Shown here one piece after another: positions 53,426 through 63,078 of a stretch of DNA of 64,000 nt. The position numbers were made by a program, and so were the translations under genes. The DNA lies in the NCBI RefSeq assembly GCF_003217255.1, contig NZ_QJTE01000002.1, positions 434,001 through 498,000 on the forward strand. Reading direction: 5' to 3'. Within the stretch, counting starts at the first letter, position 1, and each line of letters starts with the position of its first letter. The notes under the pieces were generated by a model. The model was not told the origin of the DNA and ran no database searches. It worked only from the letters and a program-made list of their open reading frames with translations. Source of the stretch: Pseudoroseicyclus aestuarii (GTDB taxonomy: Bacteria; Pseudomonadota; Alphaproteobacteria; Rhodobacterales; Rhodobacteraceae).

Positions 53426-53570
53426 CTTGCTGCTGTGATGTTGTTGCCTAATAATGGGGCAATAGCCTTGCGGGTTAGCCCTCTTATTGGGCGCTTCGTC
53501 GCGCGATGCCGGTGTCTGGCACGGCCCTTGGGGGCTCGGGGCCTGCCCGGACCGCAAGGCGCAGCCGGGG

Positions 53571-53638
53571 GAGGGGGCTCTGCCCCCTCGGCCCTGGCGG
53601 GCCTCACCCCCGGGATATTTGGAAAGAGAAGAAGGGGG
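53571..53638. repeat. Intergenic GGGATATTT repeat, copy C
   Basis: An 8-bp hairpin GAGGGGGC/GCCCCCTC with loop TCT (53571-53589) is followed by CCCCCGGGATATTT (53607-53620), the purine block GGAAAGAGAAGAA and GGGGG at 53634-53638. It lies 7 nt beyond the dapE stop, in the same position and orientation as copy A relative to ispE. The rest of 53426-53570 holds an AT-rich stretch and no gene. Confidence 0.75.
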
Positions 53639-53644
53639 CGCGGC

Positions 53645-54787
53645 TCAGGCGAAGTAGTCCGTGAGGATCCGGGCGTAGACCGTCTTGAGGCGGTGGATCT
53701 GCGCGATCTCGACGCGTTCGTCGACGGCATGCATGGTCTTGCCGACCAGCCCCAGTTCGACCACCGGGCAGTGGTCCTTGACGAAGCGCGCGTCCGAGGT
53801 GCCGCCGGTGGTCGACAGGACAGGCGCCGCGCCCGTCTCTGCCTCGACCGCCGCCGAGACCAGCGCCGAAAGCTCGCCCGGCGGGGTGATGAAGCTCTCG
53901 CCCGAGACGGTGATGTCGAGGTCCAGCCGCACGCCGGTCGCCTTGGCCACCTCCGCCGCCTCGGCCTGCAGCCAATCGCTCAGCGAGGCGCCGGAATGCC
54001 GGTCGTTGAAGCGGATGTTGACGGTGGCGCGGGACTGCGCGGGAATGACATTGGTGGCGGGGTTGCCGGTATCGACGGTGACCACGGCGAGGGTCGAGGG
54101 GTCGAAATGCGCGGTGCCCTGGTCCAGCTCGGCCGTATCGAGCCGGTGCAGCAGCGCGACCATGGCCGTCAGCGGGTTCTTCGCGCGGTGCGGATAGGCC
54201 GAATGGCCCTGCACGCCGGTGGCGGTGATGCGGGCGGTCAGTGAGCCGCGGCGACCGATCTTGATCATCTCGCCGAAGGTTTCGGGGCAGGTCGGCTCTC
54301 CGACGATGCAGTGGCTCATCGCCTCGCCCGCCTCGTCCATCCAGTCGAGGATGGCGCGGGTGCCGTCGGTGCCCAGCCCCTCCTCGTCGCCTGTGATCGC
54401 CAGGATCACGGCGCCGTCGGGCGGCGTATCCGTGACGAAGTCGATGGCGGCGGCGGCGAAGGCGGCAACGCCGGATTTCATGTCCGTGGCGCCGCGGCCC
54501 CAGAGGTAGCCGTCCTTCTGCACCGCGCCGAAGGGATCGACGGACCAGTCGCCCGGGTTGCCCACCGGCACGACATCGGTATGGCCGTTGAAGCCGAAGC
54601 TGCGGTTGGCGCCGCGGCGGCCCCAGCGGGCATAGAGGTTCGGGGTGCCGTTCCGGTCGGTGCGCGTGCACTCGAACCCGGCCTGCGAGAGCAGGCCTTC
54701 GAGCAGGGTCAGCGCGCCGCCCTCTTCGGGTGTGACCGAGGGGCAGCGGATCAGATCGGCGGTCAGCGCGACGGGATCGGTGGTCAT
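53645..54787 (-). CDS. dapE: Succinyl-diaminopimelate desuccinylase
   Basis: DapE removes succinate from N-succinyl-LL-diaminopimelate in lysine and cell-wall synthesis. The 380-aa M20-family zinc enzyme has the metal ligands in [11 protein letters not shown] (His near 69), in [10 protein letters not shown], and the catalytic pair in TGDEEG. The dimer domain is present and the length is normal. The ATG at 54787 overlaps the stop of the preceding small gene (ATGA). Confidence 0.95.
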   Translation of the reverse strand: MTTDPVALTADLIRCPSVTPEEGGALTLLEGLLSQAGFECTRTDRNGTPNLYARWGRRGANRSFGFNGHTDVVPVGNPGDWSVDPFGAVQKDGYLWGRGATDMKSGVAAFAAAAIDFVTDTPPDGAVILAITGDEEGLGTDGTRAILDWMDEAGEAMSHCIVGEPTCPETFGEMIKIGRRGSLTARITATGVQGHSAYPHRAKNPLTAMVALLHRLDTAELDQGTAHFDPSTLAVVTVDTGNPATNVIPAQSRATVNIRFNDRHSGASLSDWLQAEAAEVAKATGVRLDLDITVSGESFITPPGELSALVSAAVEAETGAAPVLSTTGGTSDARFVKDHCPVVELGLVGKTMHAVDERVEIAQIHRLKTVYARILTDYFA

Positions 54788-55122
54788 TGCGGGGCCTTTC
54801 CGTCGAAGAAGGGCGTCATCTGGGCGACCACCACGCTGCTTTCGTCGAGCGCGCGCTGCATCAGGCCCCGTTCCTCGTCCGAGATGTCGTGCCCTTCCTC
54901 GAGCCGCTCCTCGAGGGTGCCGTAGCCCGTCACGTCGAGCGGGGCGAGATCGGCCTGCTTGAGGATGGCGACCGTCTCGCGCACGGCCTCGGCCTCGTCC
55001 ACGCCGGAGGCATAGCACATCAGGGCGGCGCCGCTGGCCTCCTTGGGCAGCCCGTCGCCGGCCTTGCGCCCGACCTCGACGAGAAGCGTGTAGACCTGCT
55101 GCTTGTTCGTCTTGTCGCTCAT
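54784..55122 (-). CDS. Conserved hypothetical protein upstream of dapE
   Basis: This 112-aa soluble protein has no named family that I recognise. It is helical and acidic, with one cysteine. The start [20 protein letters not shown] has a GGAGG-type site (ACGGAGGCCGC) upstream. Its stop overlaps the dapE start, so it is made with DapE. I recall similar small proteins in front of dapE in other Rhodobacterales, but have no function for them. Confidence 0.78.
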   Translation of the reverse strand: MSDKTNKQQVYTLLVEVGRKAGDGLPKEASGAALMCYASGVDEAEAVRETVAILKQADLAPLDVTGYGTLEERLEEGHDISDEERGLMQRALDESSVVVAQMTPFFDGKAPQ

Positions 55123-55190
55123 GCGGCCTCCGTCCGTCCTGTGCCCGCTTGCTGGCACCGCCGCCCGCCGGGTGCAAGCGCCGGACGGCA

Positions 55191-55226
55191 AAAGGGCCGC
55201 CCCGGCATCTGCCGGGACGGCCCTTT
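55191..55226 (-). terminator. Intrinsic terminator after glsB-like gene
   Basis: AAAGGGCCG pairs with CGGCCCTTT as outer stem and CCCGGCA with TGCCGGG as inner stem, around a TC loop. On the minus strand it is followed by TTTTG. It lies about 20 nt past the stop of the GlsB/YeaQ gene. The plus-strand reading also ends in TTTC, so it may work in both directions. Confidence 0.75.
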
Positions 55227-55246
55227 CTCGGTCAAGCGGGCGGTGC

Positions 55247-55489
55247 CTACTTGCGGATGGCGCGCACGATGGCGATCAGCGCACAGGCGCCGATGAAGCC
55301 GGCAATCAGGTACGCGATCCAGCTCTCGGCGGCGTAGAGGCCAAGCAGCGTGCCAAACACGAAGTTGAACAGCGCGGCGCCGAGGATGCCGAGGATGATG
55401 TTCATGATGATGCCCATGTTGGACTTCATGAACTGCTCGGCGAGCCAGCCGGCAATCCCGCCGATAATGATCGAGGCAATCCAGCCCAT
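55247..55489 (-). CDS. GlsB/YeaQ/YmgE family stress membrane protein
   Basis: This 80-aa protein has three hydrophobic segments rich in Gly and Ile, as in the transglycosylase-associated (YeaQ/YmgE) family. The name is historical; a role in general stress response is usual, without a proven mechanism. The sequence begins MGWIASIIIGGIAGWLAEQF. It stands alone with its own terminator. The upstream region to dapD (55490-55631) is AT-rich and may hold its promoter. Confidence 0.9.
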   Translation of the reverse strand: MGWIASIIIGGIAGWLAEQFMKSNMGIIMNIILGILGAALFNFVFGTLLGLYAAESWIAYLIAGFIGACALIAIVRAIRK

Positions 55490-55631
55490 CTTCTTCTCCT
55501 GCAGTCGTTATCAGCCCGGAGTATCCGGGCGCTTCGGGAGCAGAACGCATGTTTTCACTCGAATGTTCCCGAACTTTTTAACCAAGCAGTGGAACTAAAC
55601 ACGCCCGTGGCAAAATAGACGCGGTCCGGGA

Positions 55632-56471
<840 letters not shown>

Positions 56472-56572
56472 GGGGCCTCCGGGCACTGTCATTGTCGGGC
56501 GCGTTTCGCTATACCCCCGAAGCTCACGGCGCCGCAACGCGCGCCGTTCCCGCAACGGCACCCGGAGGCCGC

Positions 56573-57421
56573 ATGACCGACGACAGGCGTCACAGCAGGA
56601 TGCGCGACAGCGTCGAGGATATCCGCACCGCGAGCGACGTGCCCGACACGCCGCAGACCCGGTCGCCGACCTATCGCCTGGCCTTTGCCGACGACGACTT
56701 CCTGCTGCGCACGGACCTGCGCCCGATGCGCCTGCAGCTTGAGCTTCTGAAGGCCGAGCTGGCGCTGGACGAGGCCGGGATCAACTCGACGGTGGTGCTG
56801 TTCGGCGGCGCCCGCATCCGCGAGCGGGCCGAGGATGCCGCCAATCCCGCCGTGGCCGAGCTGTCGCGCTATTACGGCGAGGCGCGCCGCTTCGCCGCGC
56901 TGGTGACGGAGCGGTCGATGAAGGCCGGCGGGCACGAGGATGTCGTCGTCACCGGCGGCGGGCCCGGCGTGATGGAGGCCGGCAACCGCGGCGCCGCCGA
57001 TGTCGGCGGGCGCTCCATCGGGCTGAACATCGTGCTGCCGCACGAGCAGGCGCCGAACCTCTACGTCACGCCCGAGCTGGCCTTCAACTTTCACTACTTC
57101 GCCATCCGCAAGATGCATTTCCTGATGCGCGCGCGGGCGATCTGCGTCTTTCCCGGCGGCTTCGGCACGCTCGATGAGCTGTTCGAGACGCTGACCCTGA
57201 TCCAGACCGGGCGGATGCCGGTGATGCCGGTGCTGCTGTTCGGCCGCGCCTTTTGGGAAAACGTCATCAACCTTCAGGCGCTGGTCGAGGGCGGCACCAT
57301 CGCCGCCGAGGACCTCGACCTCTTCCGCTATGTCGAGACGGCGGACGAGGCGCTGGCGCTGATGGACGACTGGCCGGATCAGGACCAGCGCCGCCACCAC
57401 ATCCCCGGCCGCAAGGAGTAG
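56573..57421 (+). CDS. LOG family protein (TIGR00730-like, nucleotide 5'-monophosphate phosphoribohydrolase type)
   Basis: This 282-aa Rossmann-fold protein has both LOG signatures: [15 protein letters not shown] at 127-141 and PGGFGTLDE at 194-202. LOG enzymes release the base from nucleoside monophosphates such as cytokinin ribotides; in most bacteria the true substrate is AMP or a related nucleotide. It is longer than the simple LOG proteins (about 190 aa), with an extra N-terminal helical part. It is divergent from dapD. Confidence 0.88.
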   Translation: MTDDRRHSRMRDSVEDIRTASDVPDTPQTRSPTYRLAFADDDFLLRTDLRPMRLQLELLKAELALDEAGINSTVVLFGGARIRERAEDAANPAVAELSRYYGEARRFAALVTERSMKAGGHEDVVVTGGGPGVMEAGNRGAADVGGRSIGLNIVLPHEQAPNLYVTPELAFNFHYFAIRKMHFLMRARAICVFPGGFGTLDELFETLTLIQTGRMPVMPVLLFGRAFWENVINLQALVEGGTIAAEDLDLFRYVETADEALALMDDWPDQDQRRHHIPGRKE

Positions 57422-57434
57422 CCGGGGGCAGGGC

Positions 57435-58511
57435 CTAGCCCTGCGGCACCTCCAGCTCCTGCATCGGGCTCGCGGCGGGGCATTGCACCGCCGCGATGGC
57501 GGCCTGCGCGAGGAAGGCGCCGGCGCGGCCGACGTCCTCGCGCAGGACGATCATCTCGGGGCGGAAGAGCTGCAGGAAGGGCACCGCCTCCTTGCCGGCG
57601 ATGTCGATGTCGGCGCCAAGGCGGCGACCCTGCGCCTCGGCCGCGGCGACGGCGGCCATGGCGGCCATCGGCGAAAAGGCGAGGATCGCGTCGATCCCCG
57701 GACGCTCGGCCAGCGCCTCGTCGATCGCGCCGCGCAGCACCTCGATGCTCTCGTCGCTGTCCCGCCCCAGGACAGTCAGGGTAAGGCCGAGCGAGGCCGC
57801 CTCGGCCCGGGCGCTGTCGCGGCTGTGCCGGCCGTAGCTTTGCGTCGCGGGCGGGGCGATCACCAGCACGTCGTGGCGCCCCCGCGCGGCCAGCTTCCGC
57901 AGCGCCACCTGCGCGACCACCGCATTGTCGAAGTCGAACCAGGCGTGGCGATCCGCCCAGTCGGTGCGCCCATGCGTGGCGAAGGGGAATGACCGCTCCA
58001 TCAGGTAGGCGACACGGGGATCGCGCGGCTGCGTCTGGTTGAAGATCACCGCATCGGCCGAGCCGCTTTCGACGATGTAGCGAATCGGCTTCATCGGGTC
58101 GTCCGAGGGGAAGAAGGGCGTGACGATCAGGTGGTAGCGGCTGCCGCGCAGCGTCTCGGCCATGCCCGAGATCAGCCGTGCCGTGTGGTTCATCATGTCG
58201 TGCTCGGTCGAAAGCACGAGGCTGATGACGCTGGTGCGCCCGGTGCGCAGGCGAACCCCGGCGCGGTTGGGCACATAGCCGATCTCGTCCGCGATGCGCC
58301 GCACCAGCACCTTGGTCGCCGCGCCGATGTCCGGCGCATCGTTCAGCGCCCGGCTGACGGTGGCGACGGCCAGGCCCGAGAGTTGCGCGATGGTCTTCAG
58401 CGTCGGCTTGCCCGGCTCGCGCAGTGCCGCCGGGGTCACGACGCGATGTGCTGCACCGCGGCGAGAGGGCGTGGGTTTGGGCTGGGTCTGCGGAGGCCGG
58501 GCCTTGTTCAT
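57435..58511 (-). CDS. LacI family transcriptional regulator
   Basis: This 358-aa regulator has an extended N-terminal tail and the LacI headpiece near 37-57 (TLKTIAQLSGLAVATVSRALN), followed by the periplasmic-binding-like effector domain. The ATG at 58511 is preferred to a TTG at 58532, which has no supporting site. It is divergent from the carbohydrate ABC operon and is its likely repressor, with a mannose-containing sugar or a beta-mannoside as possible inducer (an inference from the neighbouring beta-mannosidase). Confidence 0.9.
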   Translation of the reverse strand: MNKARPPQTQPKPTPSRRGAAHRVVTPAALREPGKPTLKTIAQLSGLAVATVSRALNDAPDIGAATKVLVRRIADEIGYVPNRAGVRLRTGRTSVISLVLSTEHDMMNHTARLISGMAETLRGSRYHLIVTPFFPSDDPMKPIRYIVESGSADAVIFNQTQPRDPRVAYLMERSFPFATHGRTDWADRHAWFDFDNAVVAQVALRKLAARGRHDVLVIAPPATQSYGRHSRDSARAEAASLGLTLTVLGRDSDESIEVLRGAIDEALAERPGIDAILAFSPMAAMAAVAAAEAQGRRLGADIDIAGKEAVPFLQLFRPEMIVLREDVGRAGAFLAQAAIAAVQCPAASPMQELEVPQG

Positions 58512-58594
58512 CAGGGGTCTGAAACCTCGCAACGCGATGCTGCACCTGCACTAAGGATGTTGCGCAGTTGCAGAGAACTCTTGCATAAAATTAC

Positions 58595-58641
58595 TTGCAG
58601 GTATTTTCTAAATCGATATAGAAAGTTTTACAACGATTTAG
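58595..58641 (+). promoter_or_regulatory. Promoter/operator region of the carbohydrate ABC operon
   Basis: A -35-like TTGCAG (58595-58600) and a -10-like TATAGA (58617-58622) are 16 nt apart. An 8-bp inverted repeat CTAAATCG (58608-58615) and CGATTTAG (58634-58641) brackets the -10, so a repressor bound there would block the promoter. A smaller palindrome (TTTCTA/TAGAAA) overlaps its left arm. The divergent LacI gene is the probable source of the repressor. Confidence 0.55.
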
Positions 58642-58654
58642 GGAGGAGCTAATC

Positions 58655-59902
58655 GTGACAGGGATCAATCGCTGGCTGAGCGGGACCGCCATCGCGTCCG
58701 CCTTGGCCGTCACCGCCGGGTCTGCCGGTGCCGTGGAACTTGAGGTCATGCACTGGTGGACCAGCGGCAGCGAGGCAGGCGCTGTTCAGGAATTCGCCAA
58801 TGCCTTCAACGACCGCACCGACAACACCTGGGTCGACGGCGCGATCGCCGGCGGCGGCGACGTGGCCCGCCCGGTCATGGTCAGCCGGATCCTCGGTGGC
58901 GATCCGCCGGGCGCCTTCCAGTTCAACCACGGTCGTCAGGCCGAGGAGCTGATCGAGGCCGGCCTGATGCTGGATCTCACCGATGTCGCGGAAGAGCAGG
59001 GCTGGGCCGATGTGATCAACCCGCCCTCCCTTCTGGATGCCTGCACCTACGAGGGCCGGATCTACTGCGCCCCGGTGAACATCCACTCCTGGCAGTGGAT
59101 GTGGCTGAACGACGCGACCTTCGAAGAGGCCGGCGTCGAGGTTCCGACGAACTGGGAAAGCTTCACCGAGACCGCCCCCGCCCTGCGCGAGGCCGGCATC
59201 GTGCCGCTGGCCGTCGGCGGTCAGCCCTGGCAGCAGAACGGCGCCTTCGGCGTGATGGCGCTGGCGCTGGCGGGTGAAGAAGCCTGGCTCGCCGTGAACC
59301 AGGACAAGGATGCCGAAGTCGCCCGCGGCGAAGACTATGCCCGGGCCTTCCAGGCCTTCGGCGAAGCGCGCGAAATGGCCGACGGCGTCTCGGTGCAGGA
59401 CTGGAACCAGGCGACCAACGCCGTGATCCAGGGCGAGGCCGCAGCGCAGATCATGGGCGACTGGGCGCAGGGCGAATTCGCCATGGCCGACATGGTCGCG
59501 GGCGAGGACTACGAATGCCTGCCGGGCCTCGGCGACATCGCGATCCTCGATGCCGGCGGCGATGCCTTCTACTTCCCGCAGCAGAGCGACCCCGAGGTCG
59601 AGGCCGCGCAGAAGGAGCTCGCGGCCCTGCTTCTGGACCCCGAGGTTCAGGTCGCGTTCAACTCGGTCAAGGGCTCGCTCCCGGTGCGGGGTGACGTCGA
59701 CCTCGGCAGCGTGAACGAGTGCACGCAGAAGGGTCTTCAGCTTCTGGCCGACGGCAACGTCGTTCCCTCCGGCACCGCGCTGCTGTCGCCGGATACCACG
59801 AACTCGCTCAACGACCTGATGACCGAGTTCTGGAACACCCCCTCGATGACCCCCGAGGACGTGCAGGAGCAGTACGCCCAGATCATCGAACAGGCGGACT
59901 GA
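58655..59902 (+). CDS. Carbohydrate ABC transporter substrate-binding protein
   Basis: This 415-aa periplasmic protein is of the SBP_bac_1 (carbohydrate, CUT1) type, with a signal peptide ending near GSAGA (about residue 26). Typical segments are LEVMHWWTSGSE after the signal and the hinge region WQWMWLND. It starts at a GTG (58655) with a strong GGGAGGAG site. It is the first gene of the operon, and a strong hairpin directly after its stop could raise its level relative to the permeases. Confidence 0.92.
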   Translation: MTGINRWLSGTAIASALAVTAGSAGAVELEVMHWWTSGSEAGAVQEFANAFNDRTDNTWVDGAIAGGGDVARPVMVSRILGGDPPGAFQFNHGRQAEELIEAGLMLDLTDVAEEQGWADVINPPSLLDACTYEGRIYCAPVNIHSWQWMWLNDATFEEAGVEVPTNWESFTETAPALREAGIVPLAVGGQPWQQNGAFGVMALALAGEEAWLAVNQDKDAEVARGEDYARAFQAFGEAREMADGVSVQDWNQATNAVIQGEAAAQIMGDWAQGEFAMADMVAGEDYECLPGLGDIAILDAGGDAFYFPQQSDPEVEAAQKELAALLLDPEVQVAFNSVKGSLPVRGDVDLGSVNECTQKGLQLLADGNVVPSGTALLSPDTTNSLNDLMTEFWNTPSMTPEDVQEQYAQIIEQAD

Positions 59903-59910
59903 CGCCGCCC

Positions 59911-59942
59911 GGACGGCCCGCCCGATGGGTGGCGGGCCGTCC
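59911..59942 (+). terminator. 12-bp hairpin between binding protein and permease genes
   Basis: GGACGGCCCGCC (59911-59922) pairs perfectly with GGCGGGCCGTCC (59931-59942) around an 8-nt loop. There is no T-run, so partial termination or 3' end protection of the binding-protein mRNA is more likely than full termination. It lies 8 nt after the stop. Confidence 0.6.
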
Positions 59943-60086
59943 CCACACGCTCCGGCCTCGCCGCCGGCCCGGGGAGGGGCCAGCGAGGGCCACGCCCCCA
60001 GCCGCAAGGTGGCCCGCTTAGGGCCGGCGCCGTGGACGGAGCGAAAGACCGGACCCGACCGGGTCCACCCTGAGGGAGGAGTTTCA

Positions 60087-61028
60087 ATGGCCGTCGCAGA
60101 AGACGCCGGGTCCACCGGCCACAGAGCCGCCGCTTCATCGGGCGCCAAACGCCCAAGCCGGCTGCTGCGCAACCCGATGTCGAAGATCGCGCTCGTGCCG
60201 ATGATCGCGATCGCGCTCGTCGTCTTTCTGGGCGGGACGGTTTGGACTATCGTCTATTCCTTCACCGACTCCGGCCTTCTGCCGCGGCTCGACTGGGCCG
60301 GGCTCGAGCAGTACGACCGGCTCTGGTCGACGCGAAAATGGATCGTCTCGATCCAGAACCTCGCGCTTTACGGCTTTGCCTCGATGATCGGCACGCTGGT
60401 GATCGGCTTCACCCTCGCCGCGCTGCTGGACCGCAAGATCCGCTTCGAGGGCGTCTTCCGCTCGATCTTTCTCTATCCCTTCGCGCTCAGCTTCATCGTC
60501 ACCGGCCTCGTCTGGCAGTGGATCCTGAACCCGCAGTTCGGCGTTCAGGGCATCGTGCGCGGCTGGGGCTGGGAAAGCTTTTCCTTCGACCCGCTGAACA
60601 ATCCCAACATCGTCATGTGGGGCCTGCTGATCGCCGGCCTCTGGCAGGGCACGGGCCTCGTGATGTGCATCATGCTCGCCGGCCTGCGCGGCATCGACGA
60701 GGACATCTGGAAGGCCTCCCGCGTCGACGGCATCCCGGTCTGGAAGACCTACATCCGCGTCATCATCCCGATGATGCGCCCGGTCTTCGTCACCGCGCTG
60801 GTGCTGATCGCCAGCGGCATCGTGAAGCTTTACGACCTCGTCGTCGCGCAGACCGGCGGCGGGCCGGGCATCAGCAGCGAGGTGCCGGCGAAATACGTGA
60901 TGAGCGCCATGTTCGGCAGCCAGAACCTTGGCCAGGGCTTTGCCGCCTCCTCGATGATGCTGCTGAGCGTCGTGATCATCCTGATCCCCTGGGCCTACCT
61001 CGAATTCGGAGGCAAGAAGCGTGGCTAA
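60087..61028 (+). CDS. Carbohydrate ABC transporter permease (MalF/UgpA type)
   Basis: This 313-aa inner-membrane permease has six hydrophobic segments and an EAA-type loop DIWKASRVDGIPVWKTYIRVI. The basic N-terminal extension (about residues 1-30) has no role I know. The ATG at 60087 is preceded by GGGAGGAG. It forms the heterodimer with the next permease; the two reading frames overlap by 8 nt. Confidence 0.92.
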   Translation: MAVAEDAGSTGHRAAASSGAKRPSRLLRNPMSKIALVPMIAIALVVFLGGTVWTIVYSFTDSGLLPRLDWAGLEQYDRLWSTRKWIVSIQNLALYGFASMIGTLVIGFTLAALLDRKIRFEGVFRSIFLYPFALSFIVTGLVWQWILNPQFGVQGIVRGWGWESFSFDPLNNPNIVMWGLLIAGLWQGTGLVMCIMLAGLRGIDEDIWKASRVDGIPVWKTYIRVIIPMMRPVFVTALVLIASGIVKLYDLVVAQTGGGPGISSEVPAKYVMSAMFGSQNLGQGFAASSMMLLSVVIILIPWAYLEFGGKKRG

Positions 61029-61968
61029 TCCCGCAACACTCGGCGCCACGGGCGCAGCCATGGATGCCTCGCGCGGGCAGATGTCCTCGGACCATCACCG
61101 CGGACCGCGTCCGAAAAAGGCCCTCTCGCGGCGCAACATCATGCTCTACGGCGTGCTGATCGTCGTCTCGCTCTACTACCTGCTGCCGCTTTACGTGATG
61201 ATCGTCACATCGCTGAAGGGGATGCCGGAAATCCGCATGGGCAATGTCTTCGGCCCGCCGCTCGAGGTGACCTTCGAGCCATGGGCCAAGGCCTGGAGCC
61301 AGGCCTGTACCGGCATCAATTGCGACGGCCTCAGCCGCGGCTTCTTCAACTCGGTGCAGATCCTGATCCCCTCGGTCCTGATGTCGATCGCGGTGGCCAG
61401 CGTCTCGGGCTACGCGCTGAGCATGTGGAAATTCCGCGGGTCCGAGGTTTTCTTCACCATCCTGCTGATGGGCGCCTTCATCCCCTATCAGGTGATGATC
61501 TACCCGGTGGTGCTGCTCCTGCGGAACATGGGCCTTTTTGGCAGCCTCTCGGGTCTGGTGCTGGTGCACACGGTCTTCGGCATGCCGATCCTCGTGCTGC
61601 TGTTCCGGAACTACTTCGCCTCGCTCCCGGTGGAGCTGTTCAAGGCGGCGCGCGTCGACGGCGCGGGATTCTGGCAGATCTTCTTCCGGATCATGGCCCC
61701 GATGAGCCTGCCGATCTTCGTCGTCGCGATGATCCTGCAGGTCACCGGCATCTGGAACGACTTCCTCTTCGGCGTGATCTACACGCGCCCGGACCAGTAC
61801 CCGATGACCGTCCAGCTCAACAACATCGTCAACTCGGTGCAGGGCGTGAAGGAATACAACGTCAACATGGCCGCCACGCTGCTGACCGGCCTCGTGCCGC
61901 TCACCGTCTACTTCGTCTCCGGCAAGCTCTTCGTCCGCGGCATCGCCGCCGGCGCGGTGAAAGGATAA
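61021..61968 (+). CDS. Carbohydrate ABC transporter permease (MalG/UgpE type)
   Basis: This 315-aa permease has six hydrophobic segments and the EAA loop VELFKAARVDGAGFWQIFFRI. It starts at a GTG (61021) inside the end of the preceding permease gene. An insert between helices 1 and 2 contains two cysteines (ACTGINCDG), which may form a periplasmic disulfide. The ATPase gene begins 6 nt after the stop. Confidence 0.92.
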   Translation: MANPATLGATGAAMDASRGQMSSDHHRGPRPKKALSRRNIMLYGVLIVVSLYYLLPLYVMIVTSLKGMPEIRMGNVFGPPLEVTFEPWAKAWSQACTGINCDGLSRGFFNSVQILIPSVLMSIAVASVSGYALSMWKFRGSEVFFTILLMGAFIPYQVMIYPVVLLLRNMGLFGSLSGLVLVHTVFGMPILVLLFRNYFASLPVELFKAARVDGAGFWQIFFRIMAPMSLPIFVVAMILQVTGIWNDFLFGVIYTRPDQYPMTVQLNNIVNSVQGVKEYNVNMAATLLTGLVPLTVYFVSGKLFVRGIAAGAVKG

Positions 61969-61974
61969 CTCCCG

Positions 61975-63078
61975 ATGAACGACATGTCCCAGACCGCCAC
62001 CGGCAACCCGTCTGTCAGCATCCAGGACCTCGACCTGTCCTTCGGCGCCGTGAAGGTGCTGCAGGGGCTGAACCTCGACATCGCGGAGGGCGAGTTCCTC
62101 GTGCTTCTCGGGTCTTCGGGCTGCGGCAAGTCCACGCTTCTGAACTGCATCGCCGGGCTGCTCGACGTCAGCGACGGGCAGATCTGGATCAAGGGCAAGA
62201 ACGTCACATGGGCCGAACCCTCTGACCGGGGCATCGGCATGGTGTTCCAGTCCTACGCGCTCTACCCGCAGATGACGGTGAAGGGGAACCTGAGCTTCGG
62301 GCTGAAGAACGCCCGCGTGCCCAAGGACGAGATCGAGCGGCGGGTGGCCCGCGCCGCCGAGGTGCTGCAGATCGAGCCGCTGCTGGACCGCAAGCCGGGC
62401 GCCCTGTCGGGCGGCCAGCGTCAGCGTGTCGCCATCGGCCGGGCGCTGGTGCGCGACGTCGACGTCTTCCTCTTCGACGAGCCCTTGTCCAACCTCGACG
62501 CCAAGCTGCGCGCCGACCTGCGGGTCGAGCTCAAGCGCCTGCACAACCAGCTGCAGAACACGATGATCTACGTCACCCACGACCAGGTCGAGGCGATGAC
62601 GCTGGCCGACCGGATCGCGATCATGAAGGGCGGCGAGATCATGCAGCTCGGCAGCCCGGACGAGATCTACAATCGCCCGCGCAACCGCTACGTGGCCGAC
62701 TTCATCGGCTCGCCTTCGATGAACTTCATGGACGGGCACCTCGAGAACGGCGTGTTCAGCACCGACGAGCTGAGAATGCCGATGGATGGCTACGAGTTCA
62801 CCGCGCGCCAGCCCGGCGGCCCCGCCATCCTCGGCATCCGGCCCGAGCATGTGGTGACCGGAGAGCTCGTCTCCGGCGCCCCGGTCCAGCACGAGGTGAC
62901 GGTCGATCTGGTCGAACCCATGGGCTCCGACACGCTGGTCTGGGCGAAGCTGGGCGAGCAGATCTTCCGCATCCGCATGGACGGCCAGTCGCGCGTCAAG
63001 CCGGGCGAGACCATGGTGATCGGGCTCGACCCCTCGCGCGCATCCCTGTTCGATGCAGGCACCGAAGACAGACTGTGA
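61975..63078 (+). CDS. Carbohydrate ABC transporter ATP-binding protein (UgpC/MalK type)
   Basis: This 367-aa ATPase has an N-terminal ABC domain (Walker A GSSGCGKST at 46-54, signature LSGGQRQR, Walker B FDEPLSNLD, switch VTHDQVEAM) and a C-terminal OB-fold regulatory domain (from about 240). It energises the two upstream permeases. MalK-type proteins may also serve several sugar transporters. Its stop overlaps the GTG start of the beta-mannosidase gene. Confidence 0.94.
   Translation: MNDMSQTATGNPSVSIQDLDLSFGAVKVLQGLNLDIAEGEFLVLLGSSGCGKSTLLNCIAGLLDVSDGQIWIKGKNVTWAEPSDRGIGMVFQSYALYPQMTVKGNLSFGLKNARVPKDEIERRVARAAEVLQIEPLLDRKPGALSGGQRQRVAIGRALVRDVDVFLFDEPLSNLDAKLRADLRVELKRLHNQLQNTMIYVTHDQVEAMTLADRIAIMKGGEIMQLGSPDEIYNRPRNRYVADFIGSPSMNFMDGHLENGVFSTDELRMPMDGYEFTARQPGGPAILGIRPEHVVTGELVSGAPVQHEVTVDLVEPMGSDTLVWAKLGEQIFRIRMDGQSRVKPGETMVIGLDPSRASLFDAGTEDRL

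Noticed and set aside
58512-58532. TTG start seven codons upstream for the LacI regulator
   Set aside because: There is no supporting ribosome binding site and the ATG at 58511 is in frame; the extra residues add nothing conserved.
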